NCBI GenBank assembly: GCA_949130485.1
Contig: OX422196.1
Coordinates: 3,268,889-3,332,888, forward strand
Source of the DNA: Agelas oroides
Lineage: Eukaryota; Porifera; Demospongiae; Agelasida; Agelasidae
Reading direction: 5' to 3'
DNA length: 64,000 nucleotides
A model generated the notes under the pieces. The model saw only the letters and a list, made by a program, of their open reading frames with translations. It ran no database searches and was not told the origin of the DNA. Every line of letters starts with the position of its first letter. Position 1 is the first letter of the stretch. Positions 1 through 13,598 of the stretch are shown in pieces. The translations under genes and the position numbers were made by a program.

Positions 1-161
1 GCTCAGTGGATACTGCTAGGTGAGCGCTAGATCAACCGCTATGGCATTTTATGACACGCAAAATCTTTCACGGGGATTCCCAAGGAAACACTCAAATGCT
101 TTGCGTATAAGGAAGAGCTATAGTGGTCGATCTAGAGCTCACCTGGCAGCATCCACTGAGC
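1..161. mobile_element. Miniature inverted-repeat element at the window edge
   Basis: The first roughly 42 bases and the reverse complement of the bases ending at 161 match with a few mismatches; both ends read GCTCAGTGGAT. The whole piece can fold into one hairpin and carries no reading frame. It may extend left of the window, so the true end and any target duplication cannot be seen. Confidence 0.6.
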
Positions 162-2090
162 GAGTTTTGTTTCAAACAAGCAAGGGCGCCGTAGTGTAAA
201 TCGATTTCACCTTTTACTATGGGGCTCAATGGCAGCCTGTATGATTACGTCATTCACGTAGCACTAATTGCTACATTCGCGCGCGTCGCTAATTACTAGC
301 TTCCTACCTCCTCTGGTCAACCACTGTGCTCTAAACATTCTTTATGTGTGAAGGGGTGGTTATTCAGCGTCACTGTAGCTAGTCACAGCAAAGACAAAGG
401 TCGAAAGGTTTGATCATTTGGGTACTTGAGTGAGTTTGATCTCCCTGCAAATGAGAGCTTGACCGTTTGACAGTACGAAATTAACCTATTGGCCCATTGA
501 CCTTGAACATAGCCAAATTTCCATATCTTCATTGTCTCAAGTATAGATTCATTGATATGCAAATACAGTGGGATAAAGCCTGAGAGATCTCATTACATGC
601 AGTAATTTCATGTAAGATTAGACAGACAGAAGGTAGACACACAGAAGGCCCTGCTCAATGAACAACCTTGAGACCCTTCCGGCTTGTAAATTGTATGTCT
701 GTTCAAAGGCCAAACATTTGCAAGGGAGTGTCAAGGCATGTAATTTGGTGCACTTGGGACTGATCAACACAAAGCATAAGGATGAATTGTAATGATTGAA
801 TACTGCCCCTTGTGTGATTACATTCTGTCTACCTAATGTTACATGACATCACTGCATGTGACGAGATCTCCCACGCCTTCTTCCTGTGTATATGCATATA
901 AGTAGGTAGTGGTAAATTTCTGGAGGTGGCAAAGGTCTGGGATGAGGCTACCACTGTGGCTACTTGATAGTTTAAAGTCTGTACACAAGTCCAGGCTGGG
1001 AGATTTTACCACATGAGAGATGTCAGTGTCTACCTAGGCCGACAGGAGGGGTGTGGAGAATCCTTGTGCCTTCCTGATAAAATCTCCCAGGCCACAGTCC
1101 TCTGTAAAGTTACCCAAAGGCGGAAAATTCTGAGAAAAAAGGTAGTGTAATGGCATGCATTCTCAGTTTGTCTTCCAGATGAAATTGTGTCCACTTCACT
1201 GGGAAAACTGCATGTCTTATATGAATCTGTACAAGTTCCTATTGTCACACCAAACTGTAATCCTTTTCTGTTTGACTGTTGGAGACACACATGAACAATT
1301 AGACAAGAAAAGTGTTCTTCCCGTCATCGTTTGATTTCAAAGATGTGAAAACAGTTGACTGAAGTGAAAACGAATGGAGTATCAACTGCATAGCAGTTTT
1401 ATACAAACACTGCTGATACGATTTTCACAACCAAGGACATTTTCTGATCTTCAAAGTCAGACCAGGATGCCATAGTGGGAATACTGCACTCCTTATGAAC
1501 CCACTTTACTAGTTAGCACCACACCCTTCTCAAAATGAGGAAGGCTTTGGTCACACTGCAACCATCAAGCTGTCGCCACAGGAGAATGTTGCCATGACCA
1601 ATCAGAGACATGCTTTTTGTAGATACGTAGCTAGCACCCGTTCACATGGAATGGTGGCAAAACAGGTTTAGCTGTGCAGTACAATAATTGTGTTTCTTGG
1701 CAACAACTCATCAGTTGTAGTATGACCAGACTCTTTCTCTCTTTTTGAAGGGTGAGAATATTTCTAGTCTGTTTGAATAATGTAACTTACTTTAGTCACA
1801 ATAAGCATTGTGAAAAGCATGAAAGGTCAGAGATACAATATAATCTAGATTGTTTATCTATTTTGCTGGCATTTTTGGATGGCTCTAGTACATATGCAGA
1901 AATTTCACAAGCTGGTAGCCTTAGCTGGTAGCATGTACACTGGACTATATGCTATTCCTGCTAGCTTAAGGGTTTAACTCCACCAACCCATGTGTGCGCA
2001 GTTTGTTAGCATGAATTTTGTGCAGAGACTAAGTTTGAAAAGGGTGCATGCGTCAGATAGAAATTTGCCTCCGGGATATGCTACAATTTG
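162..2090. other. No gene recognised
   Basis: No reading frame here resembles a known domain on either strand. If the ankyrin gene on the minus strand continues to the left, its 3' exons should lie here or beyond the edge, but I could not find another 99-nt ankyrin exon or a Death-domain exon. Confidence 0.4.
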
Positions 2091-2183
2091 TCGTAGGTAC
2101 AAGGCAGTTTGCTATTTCTGACAATACATATGTATGTGGGTATAATGGAGGAGGACCTACTGTCAAGTAATGACTGGTATTAC

Positions 2184-5100
2184 CTCAAGTTGAATATCCA
2201 CAGTGGCCCCTCCCTTAAGTAGTGCCTCCACCACATGCTCATGACCCTCATGACATGCATACATCATTGCTGTCCAGCCATCCTGGAGTGGGACAATAAC
2301 AACAGAAGCTCAATCAGAGGAAGAGCATGAACCTAATACCCACTGGATCTAAAATTGTTGGCTCATTGCTTCACAGAAATATGCACCACATGCAGAATCA
2401 TCCTGTTATTTCCACAGACAGCTGAAAGCAACTGTTAATAATTAAAGTGACTACAATGACTTTAAAAACAAAACTTCTCACACAATGGATACATCTGTGG
2501 TTCTAAAACAAAGATGATTGAGCAAATGAGAAAATACAGTAACCAATACGTGAGTAAACACTGAGGTTACATGCTGTACTCAGTGTTGTCCACTCTCTTC
2601 CTAGTTAGGTAACATGTTGAATGTCTACTGGTACAACTACAGTCTGAGAACAGATTGGCTGTTAGTGATAAACATGTCCTTACTGGCGAAATGCACTGTA
2701 AGTTGGACAAGAGTCACATCCCATTATTGACAAAACCAGGTGGCTCCATTTCTTACATACTAGTCTATACCAAGTGGTTTTGTTGATTGCACCACTTCCC
2801 ACCCCCACTGAATTAGCAGTACCTTCTTTTGCAGGTCAGGCTGGGCCCCTGCTGCCAGCAGTCTCTCCACAATAGGAAGGTGACCTCTAGAGGATGCAGC
2901 CATGAGAGCTGTCTGGCCATCCTGGGAGGAGAGTGAAGGACAACAAACATTGGACTATGGAAATAACCACTGTTGCCTGTTTAACCCTTTAACCACTGGT
3001 GAAGCATTTTGGCATCGTCTGACTTTGGCCGCATGTTATCAGTTGGCGCAATCCATTTTGAAGATAAGATATACGCTAGCAGAAAAGGTGGGTGGGTGGG
3101 CATATTCAAGACATGCTGTGCACATGGCGGCTGCCTTGGCTGGATGTAGAACAGCCTTGGTCGGCACTGGCTGGACCATTTCTCACCTTGTTAGCACAAA
3201 TGGGCGCAGAAACCACTCCTCTCCCCTTGTAGGGGCACCATTTCCAGATCTGTAGGCAGTTTTTAGTCAGGCAGAGCGTTCTCTGGTCGGAGACCCCTGA
3301 CCATTGAAAGCTCGCTAATGAGTGGGTGTGGTTAGGGTCATCAACTCCCCCCCCAGAGAATGCGTCAAAGAGCCTTTGGCTCAAGTTTCCAGCACTAAGC
3401 AAGCAGAAGTGAAAATATGGACCAAAGAAGGTATCCATAGCCTATAAAGACCTCCAGTAAATAGCCTATGGTGATTAAAGAGTTAAAGAAATAACCATGT
3501 CTGATGGGTGAGCACGTCTGATGGGTGAGGATAGGCTACCATTGTATCGTGTTCATAATGGTGTTGTTGCTATGGCAACATGAGCTATAGCAGGAATTCC
3601 AACCCAAATAGTACATGCTTCAATGGAAACTATACTCAGGTTTGAAAACTACCGTATTTCTTCGATCAGACACCGCGGCTACTATTTATTTCGCCGCTCA
3701 TTTTGTGTGGCTACTATTCGAGGCCGGCATTTATTTCTTTGGAAAGCCCAGAGACATCAACGATGGCTGGATAAGGTACGTACAAGTGAGACGGTGACGG
3801 TTGCTAGACGCTGTTAGTAGTATGCGCAGCCTCTCAGTCCTGCTGTCAGCCGTGGGAAGGACTCGTACAACACAAACAGTCCTAGCGCTAGCATGGTGAC
3901 TGTCTTCAGAAAGCATTCGCACACGTGTGCGTGTGCCTCGTTTACTAGCTGCGGCTACTATTCGAGGGCAGCGTTGATTTCATTCAAGAGCTTCGGATTG
4001 TGCGGCTACTATTTGAGGGCGGCGACTATTCGAGGGCGGCATCTATTCAAAGAAATACGGTATTAGCAAAACAATCCAACAAGAGTGGAAAACTACAAGA
4101 GGCTATCATGGAGATACTCTCGTATACAGTTCCTTTGTAGTAGTGCCTTAATTTTGTAAATTGATTTTCACTGTTTCAGTACTACAGTGCTGTAACAGAG
4201 TGTATTGGCACTTGAAGTTCTGATGACAACTATAGTTTGTTAACTGATGTAGTGTCTCTGGAGTAGGTACAAGGCAGTTTGATATCACATATGTATGTTG
4301 GTATAATGGAAGAGGACCTCCTGTCAAGTGATGACTGGTATTACCTCATCTTGAATGTCCACAGTGGCCCCTCCCTTTAGTAGTGTCTCCACTACATGCT
4401 CATGACCCTCCTGACATGCAGACATCATTGCTGTCCAACTACCCTGGAGTGGGACAATAACAACAGGAGCTCATGGTGAGCATGAACTAATACCCACTGG
4501 AACAACAACAGCAGTTAGGTGTTAGTCTTGTACCCAGATGGGGTATGAGACTGCACATGAAAGTGGTTCATATCCAACTGGTTGAAAGGTATTCATTAGC
4601 CTTGTTCTTCCACTCTACATGCAATATTTACCATAATACCATGAAGACAACTGGTGCAGTGTGTGCGATAATATGCCTTCTTTGAGCAAACGCCCTCCCC
4701 CTTCTTTACCCACCAAGTTCTTACATAGGTAATTTTCACTTGTTTCAACGTCCCGTAGTGTCTTCTGGGTGTACTTTCAATGAGCTTTTGGTTTAGTTCA
4801 GTCATTGAGTGTTTTGTAAACACGTACACACATTTGCAGGCAACCACCTAGGTTTTCAGTGCTCACAGTACAAGCTTACACGGGTCATCCCCAGTCACCA
4901 CTGATACAAATCGCTCATTTTGTGCAGCTACTATTCGAGGCCGGCATTTATTTCTTTGGAAAGCCCAGAGACATCAACGATGGCTGGATAATGTATATAC
5001 AAGTGAGACAGTGACGGTTGCTAGACACTGTTAGTAGTATGCGCAGCCTCTCAGTCCTGCTGTCAGCCGTGGGAACGACTCATACAACACAAACAGTCCT

Positions 5101-8100
5101 AGCGCTAGCATGGTGACTGTCTTCAGAAAGCATTCGCACACGTGTGCATGTGCCTCGTTTACTAGCTGCGGCTACTATTCGAGGGCAGCGTTTATTTCAT
5201 TCAAGAGCTTCGGATTGTGCGGCTACTATTTGAGGGCGGCGACTATTCGAGGGCGGCATCTATTCAAAGAAATACGGTATTAGCAAAACAATCCAACAAG
5301 AGTGGAAAACTACAAGAGGCTATCATGGAGATACTCTCGTATACGTACAGTTCCTTTGTTAGTAGTGCCTTAATTTTGTCAGTTGATTTTCACTGCTTCA
5401 GCATTATAGTGCTGTAACAGAGTGTATTGGCACTTGAAGTTCTGATGACAACTATAGTTTGTTAACTGATGTAATGTCTCTGGAGTAGGTACAAGGCAGT
5501 TTGATACTCTGACATTACATATGTATGTGGGTATAATGGAGGAGGACCTACTGTCAAGTGATGACTGGTATTACCTCATCTTGCATATCCACAGTGGCCC
5601 CTCTCTTTAGTAGTGCCTCCACCACATGCTCATGACCCTCCTGACATGCATACATCATTGCTGTCCAGCCATCCTGGAGTGGGACAATAACAACAGGAGC
5701 TCATGATGAGCATGAACTAATACCCACTGGAACAACAACAGCAGTTAGGCGTTAGTCTTGTACCCAGATGGGGTATGAGACTGCACATGAAAGTGGTTCA
5801 TATCCAACTGGTTGAAAGGTATTCATTAGCCTTGTTCTTCCACTCTACATGCAAATTCATTATATTTACCATATGCTCTCGATAATATGCCTTCTTTGAG
5901 CAAACACCCTCCCCCCTCTTTACCCACCAAGTTCTTACATAGGTAATTTTCACTTGTTTCAACATCCTGTAGTAAGTGTCTTCTGGGTGTACTTTCAATG
6001 AGCTTTTGGTCATTGAGTGTTTTGTAAACACGTACACACATTTGCAGGCAACCGCCTAGGTTTTCAGTGCTCACAGTACAAGCTTACACGGGTCATCCCC
6101 AGTCACCACTGACAATACAAATTGCTTCTATGCCTTTAGGCCTTTAGTACCAACACTGATTTTCCGTAGTACGTGATCAGCGAAGCTGCCATTCTTCTGG
6201 TATTCCATTGTCCCTATAAGGTGCGTGACAGTCAATGAACCTTTATGAAAAAGGCAGTACCCATATCATGAAGCAATGTATTTCCAGAAGCGCATGTAAC
6301 ACTGATTGGAATGCAACTTGCTGCAAATGAAACTTGCAGCTGTAAAAGATATACCTAATGAAAGTTGTGGATTTGGGATAGCTAGGTCTATAGGTTTGAT
6401 AAAATTAACAAGTGTTAAGTGTATTTCTGGAGAATGAGGATCAAAGTTCCAGTCAGAACACTATCCCACTGGAAAACTAATTTGGTACTCAGAAATGATT
6501 TGTCCTTGCCCTCACAATGCAGCGCATACACTGCGTCTTCAGTCTCTCAACTGGCAGCCAAAAAAGTGACTCAGGATATGTGAATTTAGGTAATTTTCTC
6601 AATCAGAAAAATCCATGCTGAGTGATTTCTGATCAGAGCATTGACAGCTCAAACCAGGGTCCTTTGGTTCGGTTCCCAGTGACAGCTCCCTTTTTAGTTT
6701 CCTCTATTGCACCACATATTACAGCTGAGGAAAGTGCTCTAAGGCGTTCCTTTCTGAATACTGCAAGTCACTGTGAGCAGAATCACAAAATCTCATGGCC
6801 AAATATGATAAAATTAATGTGAGCTTGTATTCCTGATCAAGGCACAGACATTTTATAAAAGTACTGCAAGCAAATATACCTAATGTACTGGAGTCTCTGT
6901 ACCTGAGTGCATTCAGATGCTATCCTTACATTATTCTGAAGGTCAGGCTGGGCCCCCACTGCCAGTATCCTCTCCACAACCTGGAGATGACCCCATAATG
7001 AGGCCCACATCAAGGCTGAGACACCATTCTGGGAATCATCAAACAGAGCAAGTTGGCCATCAACACTTGTATAGAAGTGCAATGTGGTAAACAAAGGAAA
7101 TCCTCAGATACTGCAGTATGAATGCTACGCTGACCAAATTCTCCAAATTTGAGCCTGTATTCCTAATACCATTATCATTGGGTTGCCTTTCACAAGTAAA
7201 TTGCTCAAAGTGACTTGGAAGGAATTAGAGAGCCAATTTTCAATAACTCAGTTAGGGAGATGATGTTCAATATGGCGGTTTTAGAGCAATTTCACTACAC
7301 CATGTTTATGGCCATTGTGTTGAACTTTTCTACTCCTACATGTAATATCACCTGGATACTTTTGCGGAACAAAACTTGCTGAGTGTTCCAAATTAGATTA
7401 TTATCAACAAGGCATATGCAAGAATCATATAAGAATTCACTAGCATGCCATTCAGTAATGAAGAGAGTTCTGTAGCACCTCCTATTCAGGGATCACCTTG
7501 TTAACTGTGATCTTGCCATAGTGATGTACATCCCAATTAAGCAACAACAACAAAACCCAATAGTTCAGATTAAATTGTAGCATTTACAAAATACCAACAG
7601 AAGTTGAGTACATAAAAAAAAACATTTTTGTCATCTCCTTTGTTGTTTTGCAAATAAGGTAGCACAAGTTTTGGTAAAGCAAGATTGTGCTTCTATCATA
7701 GTAGGTGCTATTGGGCCAGCTGCCAACAACCCACTTCAGCATGGCACCTGTAAACTCACTAACAATGTGATGCCACCATTTTTAAGTCCAATTTATCTAT
7801 GTGCAACACTAGAACCTGGTTAAGCTTTCGACTTGAAAGTGTGTGGTTTCCTATGGAACATGAGAACTGTCCATATTTGCCACTGCAAAATGAAGACAGC
7901 AGACGCTTCATTGATTTGAATGCTCTTCACCATTTGCAGTCTCGTACTTGAAAGGTCTGAGCATACAACTACTTATGTCTAGTGTAAGTATCCCTCATGA
8001 TGTAACTTGGTGTATTAAAGTTACGAGTATTGTGGATTGTAGCTGGAATGCTGTCCCTGTGTGATGTGCATATGTATTAAAAGAAGTTGTGTGTCCAAAC

Positions 8101-11100
8101 TACCAAAGTCTCTCACAAGAGAGGTGGTGTCAGCATGAACTCCTGCTCTCAGGGCATCAGAAACCCCCTCAACTGATCCATCCCAAGCAGCCTCAAGGTA
8201 GCTCATCTCCTACAGGAGAGATATGAGTCAATCATTACAGCAGAACTGGACCAACTGTGGATTTCAAAGAGTAATGTGATCTACAGATCTACATGTAGAT
8301 CACATTACTCTTTGAAACTGGTTGTTACCTGCAGGTAACAAGACCTTAAGTAGATATCTATCTAAAATGTATTGCAAACTTAAGCAGTCCTACCCAAGTC
8401 ACTTGCAGATCTAAATGTTATACATCATGATTGTGTGGTACTGGGCAGAGGAGGGAGGACATGACGTCACAATGTAGCGACAATTAGTGCACTCTGATGA
8501 CATTCCAAGGGCAAGAATCGTGGATGAAGCTACAAGGATTGCTCTATGGGCTAAGTCACGACGGGTGCATAGGGTTTTCGACTAAGCTGAAGCTATCTGG
8601 CTAGTCAAAATTGGTTGATATGACTCACCTCGCAGGCTAAGCTTGTAAGTTGCCAGTTTGACGCAAGGTGAGTCACAGGAGGCCATTTTAAGTGCCAAAC
8701 ATCTTCAACCTTGTCGAAAACCATGTACGCCCATTGTGCCCATCGCGACTTTGTCCATATAGTCGTTCGTTTAGCTTGCATCCACACTTCTTGGCCTTGG
8801 AATGTCAGTTAATAGTCGTCATCACATGATCGCGTCCTACCTCCTCTGGGTACTGGGTTAGGTATCCTTTTGTCGGTGTGAGATCAAAAATCGAAATGAG
8901 ACTTGTTGAATATAACTGAGTGACTACATGTGTAATTCTCCACTGCATAAAGATGCCATTTCCAATGCTCTGTTAGTAACAAACTTGGTGAGTAGAGCTT
9001 CATGCAGGCGAAGTTACTAGAAACATGGTGCTACCACTTTCTGGATCAAGAACAACTGTATTTTGGGAATCATGCACTACATGAAGACGAGGCTTGCACT
9101 GTTGTGTTGGTGATAACCTGTAAATCTCAAGGATACCAGTATCATAAATGTAGCCTTGATGAACAGCTGGGGTGCCCACACCAAAAATTCATTGTCTTGC
9201 AACATTCAAGGCAGCTACGGTGACTATTTCAAGTGTTCAGCAGCAGGGTCTTGAAGCTCCCAACAGTGCAGAAATCAAGCTGCTTCAGATAAGGAACTGG
9301 AAATAGCATCTCAAAAATATGTGATTCTCTGTCGGTTATCGATTATTTCAGACCATTATATATTGACTACATCTAGCACAAGCAGGAATTAAAACTTGAG
9401 CTTCAATTTTGAGTGGGCTCCACCTTTGTTTCTGCAGTCTGCATGGCTTAGTTCTCCATGTGTGAGTGCCTGACTATCGTTGGTGTTTGAATATTGATTT
9501 CTTATTTTACTTTCAGGGTCTATGATGAGACAATTACACCATATACAGTATTTATTCGAATAAAACACATGCAAATTAAATCATTTGAGTGGGCATGCGT
9601 TAAGTTAGATCCACCCATAAATTCCAGGAATTGAATTTCTTGCGTTAGATTAAATCATTGCGTTGCAATAGATTCAAACGTGAAAATTTTTGTTCACACA
9701 GAGATGCAAGAGTTCCTGGCCTTCAGTTCTCCAGAAATGAGGTTCATGGTAGACAGTAGCAGCTGCAGCAACAAAAAAGTCTTACAAGCATCAAAGTAGA
9801 ACATTTATGGGATAGCTCTTTTTCCTGGAAATTGTTCTTGACCGCCCTTTGCTGCCACAAAATAAACTGACTGAGAGCTTCATTCCTGGTATTGCGCTAA
9901 ATTGCATCAACCCAAAATTAATTAGTGGCAGCTTGCGCTAAGTTGGATCCAATTCCTGGAATTGAATTTCTTGTGCTAGATTGGATCATGCGTTTTATTT
10001 GAAAAAATACGGTAGCAAAAAAAATCGCACATGCTACCATCACATGAAGTCTCTAAACTTCGGAGATGTGAGTACAGAGAACAAATTGATGAGACTTTCT
10101 CTAAATGCGACTATTCATCTTACATCATGGCCACAGTGACAGAATAGATCACGTTACCATGGCAGTTTGTTGCCAACAAGAGCAGCCCAGGTATCATAGC
10201 TATAGCTTTTCATTATGCCTCAACACAAAATGATGCACACTGTTAGCAGTCATAAAAAAAAAAAATTTTGTCTAAAGGTCTCACATTCATTTGGACGAAG
10301 GTTTGGATGAAGGTTTGCACCTATCAGTCTACATGATTACCATAATCTAACCATGGACAAGGGGATTTCTCAAAAAGGGGTGGGTATATTTCAAGAGTTC
10401 ACTTGAAAATAGGCCCACCCCACAAGTAAATATTCTAAGACTATAGTACTGCACACATAATTACTCTAAAGTGCCTCTCTTGTCATGCAATAGCAGCAAA
10501 TGGTGCCTGTCTTCAGTCCCACCTCCTTCACTGTACTGCGTCTCCATTGCTTTCTTATTTGACATAATAAGTACGTACTACAGTATACATAGGAGGTATA
10601 GATAACAAAACACTTACAATCAGACCTATGATTCCAGCGTACGTATACAAATTCATTCAGGAGATTTCTATACCAAACAGCACTCAGAATTGTCTTGGTA
10701 GTACTTACAAGTATCTCAAAGGCATTGGCATCATTCAAGAGCTCTAGTGGCCAAATATCCCATTAACCCCTGGGCCACTTAGGCTGTAAGGCTACTTGAA
10801 CTTGGAACAGGATGACAAAGAAGCTTCTAACAGCACTCCAACTGCAAACCTGCTCAACCTGAAGCATTCCTGAGGCACTCAACCTTACAAAATCCGAGAG
10901 AGATTACATCTTGCTTTGGGAGATTTAGGTACTACATGCCACACCATATAGGATAATCTTAGCCCAGTAACACGAATTCCATGCCACACTCCCACATGAA
11001 TGTAACATACCAGGTGAGTAGGAAGCTTATAGCTTCTATCCTCAATGGAGACCTCCTTGATATTGCACTCAACCAAACAGCGGAGAATTCCCAGTTGGGG

Positions 11101-12216
11101 AGTTGTGGCGTCCCCCAGGGCTGCCTGAGCATAGGATGCAAGTTCTCCTGAGATGAGCCAGAACAATCTAATGGAGCATTGCTCCTGGTGATGATCATAT
11201 CTGAGTGCAACAGCTGGTAGACGCATGAGTGAGCTGATATAATGGTGCACTTGGTCATACTCTTCTGCAGTGAGCTTGCTGCATTCGATGTCTGCGGAAA
11301 TAGAGATGGTGTGACTAGGGTTCTGCCCAATCCTTGCTGGGACATGAGATACACCAGCTGTGAGACCACTGTGAGGTACAGGTGGTACGTCAATAGGCTT
11401 TATGGACAGAGAGTCAGATGTTGAACTGTCAGAACTGGGTGGAGGAGGAATGACAATAGCACTAGGGTCCTTTGAGTCAAGATACTTGTCCAGCCTTTGA
11501 ATTGCCTCTGCGCACTCAGAAGCAGCAACAACAGATCGCAGCAAGTAATGACTGATATGATTCCAATAAGAAGCCATTGAACGAAAAAATTCGGCCACAG
11601 TTTTAGCTTCTCTGTATTTCACCGATTCGACAATAAGGGTGAGTTTGCCACCATAAGACAGCGCCATTGACTCCAGAATGAGCTGCATCTTTACGAGCAC
11701 ACCAGGTTTGCCTTCTAGCATCCTTACCAGGTCGATGAGGAGCTGAGGAAAATCACTGGCACCAGTGGCATTGGTGGTGGAATGGGAGTTGGAGGGCTTG
11801 GCAACAAATGGAGTGTGCTGAGTTGCACCTTGCATCAAGGATTGGAAACCTGCAGAATACATAATGCACAGAACAATTTCATTTTACTTGCATGATGACC
11901 AAAGATAACATGTTAGCTTACATGCTGTAAGTTTGTCAGCAATGTACTCCTGCCCAGAGGTCACTGAGAGAACATCACAAAACCGATGGAAGGCTCCCAC
12001 CTCTGCCCGACCTAGAAGGGAGTCCATGATTGCTACATTTTTAGCATATTTCTGTGGGTGTGAATCAGCCTTCTCCTTCTGGGATTTTGTGATCAGTTTC
12101 TGTGCAAACAACTCAGGTAGTATGTCTTCTGGAACAAGAGCCTCCACTAGAAAACTGTAGTTGGTCTCCAAGACATTCCTCTCCAGGCGAAGCTTTCTTG
12201 GAGCATCAGAACTCAT
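2184..12216 (-). CDS. CARD and ankyrin-repeat protein, 3' end not found
   Basis: Minus strand. Coding exons I can support: 12216-11922 (start codon 12216-12214), 11849-11011, probably 10743-10709, 8209-8117, 7028-6930, 5673-5575, 4443-4345, 2921-2823, 2282-2184. The first exon encodes a CARD-like six-helix domain: residues near LERN, NYSFLVEAL, DILPELFAQ, MDSLLGR and FCDVL match the family pattern. The second encodes about 280 residues I do not recognise. The five exons from 7028 down are each exactly 99 nt, phase 0, and encode one 33-residue ankyrin repeat (TALM.A...GH..VVE.LL..GA..D.Q). All carry GT-AG sites. Joining CARD to exon 2 is in phase; joining exon 2 to the 35-nt exon is out of phase by one, so an exon or alternative donor is missing there. 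An open frame upstream (to 12420) could give a longer N-terminus, but a good acceptor lies just before 12216. Family knowledge: CARDs bind other CARDs in apoptosis and innate signalling; ankyrin repeats bind proteins. The role here is inference. Confidence 0.7.
3650..4062. mobile_element. Non-autonomous DNA transposon with TACCGTATTTC ends
   Basis: Both ends read TACCGTATTTCTT inward, followed by an imperfect inverted repeat rich in ctactattcgagg motifs. It sits in an intron of the CARD-ankyrin gene. A copy lacking the left terminus occupies about 4912-5281 as part of a larger tandem duplication. Confidence 0.7.
3695..6115. repeat. Tandem duplication of a 1.2-kb unit carrying an ankyrin exon
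   Basis: Positions about 3695-4911 and 4912-6115 are near-identical direct repeats (offset 1217 at the left boundary). Each contains the right part of the TACCGTATTTC element, intron sequence and one 99-nt ankyrin exon (4345-4443 and 5575-5673). Part of the same cassette, with its intron flank, also appears around 2095-2340, so the exon family has three copies. Confidence 0.85.
8262..8317. repeat. Perfect hairpin, 23-bp arms
   Basis: Bases 8262-8284 and 8295-8317 are exact reverse complements around a 10-base spacer. It lies just upstream of the first ankyrin exon on the minus strand. It may be the remnant of a MITE. Confidence 0.8.
8330..9540. other. Intron sequence, nothing recognised
   Basis: This lies between candidate exons of the CARD-ankyrin gene. 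Short open frames occur on both strands but none resembles a domain. Confidence 0.4.
9544..10014. mobile_element. Non-autonomous DNA transposon, second TAC.GTATTT type
   Basis: The left end reads TACAGTATTTATTCGAATAA and the right end is its degenerate reverse complement ending GGTA. Subterminal stretches (ggaattgaatttcttg, gcgttaagtt) recur inside. The ends resemble the element at 3650 but the interior differs. It is intronic in the CARD-ankyrin gene. Confidence 0.65.
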
Positions 12217-12897
12217 GTCTACAGAAATAGAAGAATAGTCGGGCACCTGCTGTACGCTAGCTCTAGGGAGTCTAACAACACTGCGGTCGCGCGCGCTTCG
12301 CGTGACATGAGCGGGACGAACATGGTGCTTTGGCCGGGCACGTGCCTGGCCAGGCCCGGCCTTCGCTACGGCACTGAATTGAACAAAGAGCTGGTTAAAA
12401 AACCCATGGGGCATTTGCAAATGAGATCACAGTGGGCATAGTAGCACCACCTACACTGCCATTTTGTGTGAAAAGCAAGAATGTACATAAAGTGCAATCA
12501 CTGAACTGAACTACTGGAACCATTTTTGATCCCAGAAATAACTATATAGTGATATTGATGCCATTCTTGACTGTAGCAAGATGAAGCTTAAGCTCCAGCT
12601 GATCAGATGTGATGTATATGTTTCAGGCTTGTATAAAGGTCTACTCACAAACTTACTGAAGTAACTGATCTCAATGGCTACACAGGTGGAATACACTTGT
12701 GGACTGACACAGAGACTAAGCCATGCAGACACCTAGCTGTACTATGAAAATGGAACAGAAGTCCATTCTACAGTCCTAGTACCTATAATTACGCTACTAG
12801 CAAGCCAATGACCTACTGGCTACTGGCTAACCGATGATTCCACAGTGCTACGCTACATACTACAACAAATCCACATAAACAAACATGCTACAACTAA

Positions 12898-13169
12898 GGG
12901 GACACTTCCAAACTATTTTTTTAAAAATTAGCGTCATTATGACGTTAAGTCTTGGACCCCCTCCCCCCCCCCCCTCTTAGCGTCATGGCAAAAGTAGCTG
13001 ATATTCATACCATGACTTGAAGACAGTGGCAGATATACATGTAGGACAGTCTATATTATTTGGTTCGAAGTTCATGCTAAAATTAGCGTCGTGGCCCTAA
13101 CCCCCTCCCCCCCCCCCCCTTAGCATAACAATGACATTAATTTTTTCAAAATAGTTTGGAAGTGTCCCC
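12898..13169. mobile_element. MITE with GGGGACACTTCC ends
   Basis: Ends of about 22 bp (GGGGACACTTCCAAACTATT) are inverted copies. The interior has two C-rich runs and two near-inverse copies of an attagcgtc motif. Sited upstream of the CARD gene start. Confidence 0.75.
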
Positions 13170-13202
13170 TAAAAAGAAAAACTATAAGTCTCCTGCATAA
13201 CT

Positions 13203-13598
13203 TAGTCTCGCAGGCCCGACCCACTTCCGCAAAAGAAGGGAAGGGTCTGGTGAACTGCGTATACAAGCCGTGTCCCAACGGAATGCAATTAGCTGGATGA
13301 CGTAACCAGATTTCAAATAATGCACTCTTGAATTACCTGTTGCGGAGTAAGCACGCTCCCTGAGAAGTATAGTCGAAGTGTTTTTACAGCTTCTGCAGCA
13401 GCGGAAAAGATGCCCTAGCTCATGTTCGCCGTTTTGAAGACTGCTATTGCTACTCAAACAGTGACGTAATGCATCATGTGACAAAATACTGCAATCTGAT
13501 TGTACCGCACTGTACAGTGCGGCGGGACATGGCTTGTATACGCTGTTCACCAGACCCTCTCCCTTCTCTAGCGGAAGTGGGTCGGGCTTGCGAGACTA
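13203..13598. mobile_element. TAGTCTCG-family MITE, 396 bp, 9-bp target duplication
   Basis: Inverted ends of about 70 bp start TAGTCTCGCAGGCCCGACCC. The flanks are the exact 9-bp direct repeat TGCATAACT at 13194-13202 and 13599-13607, so this is an intact insertion. It is the longest member of the family in the window. Confidence 0.9.

Noticed and set aside
12217..12420. N-terminal extension of the CARD protein to a start at 12420
   Set aside because: The frame is open but the sequence is low-complexity and Arg/Ala-rich; a good acceptor directly before 12216 suggests an upstream non-coding exon instead.
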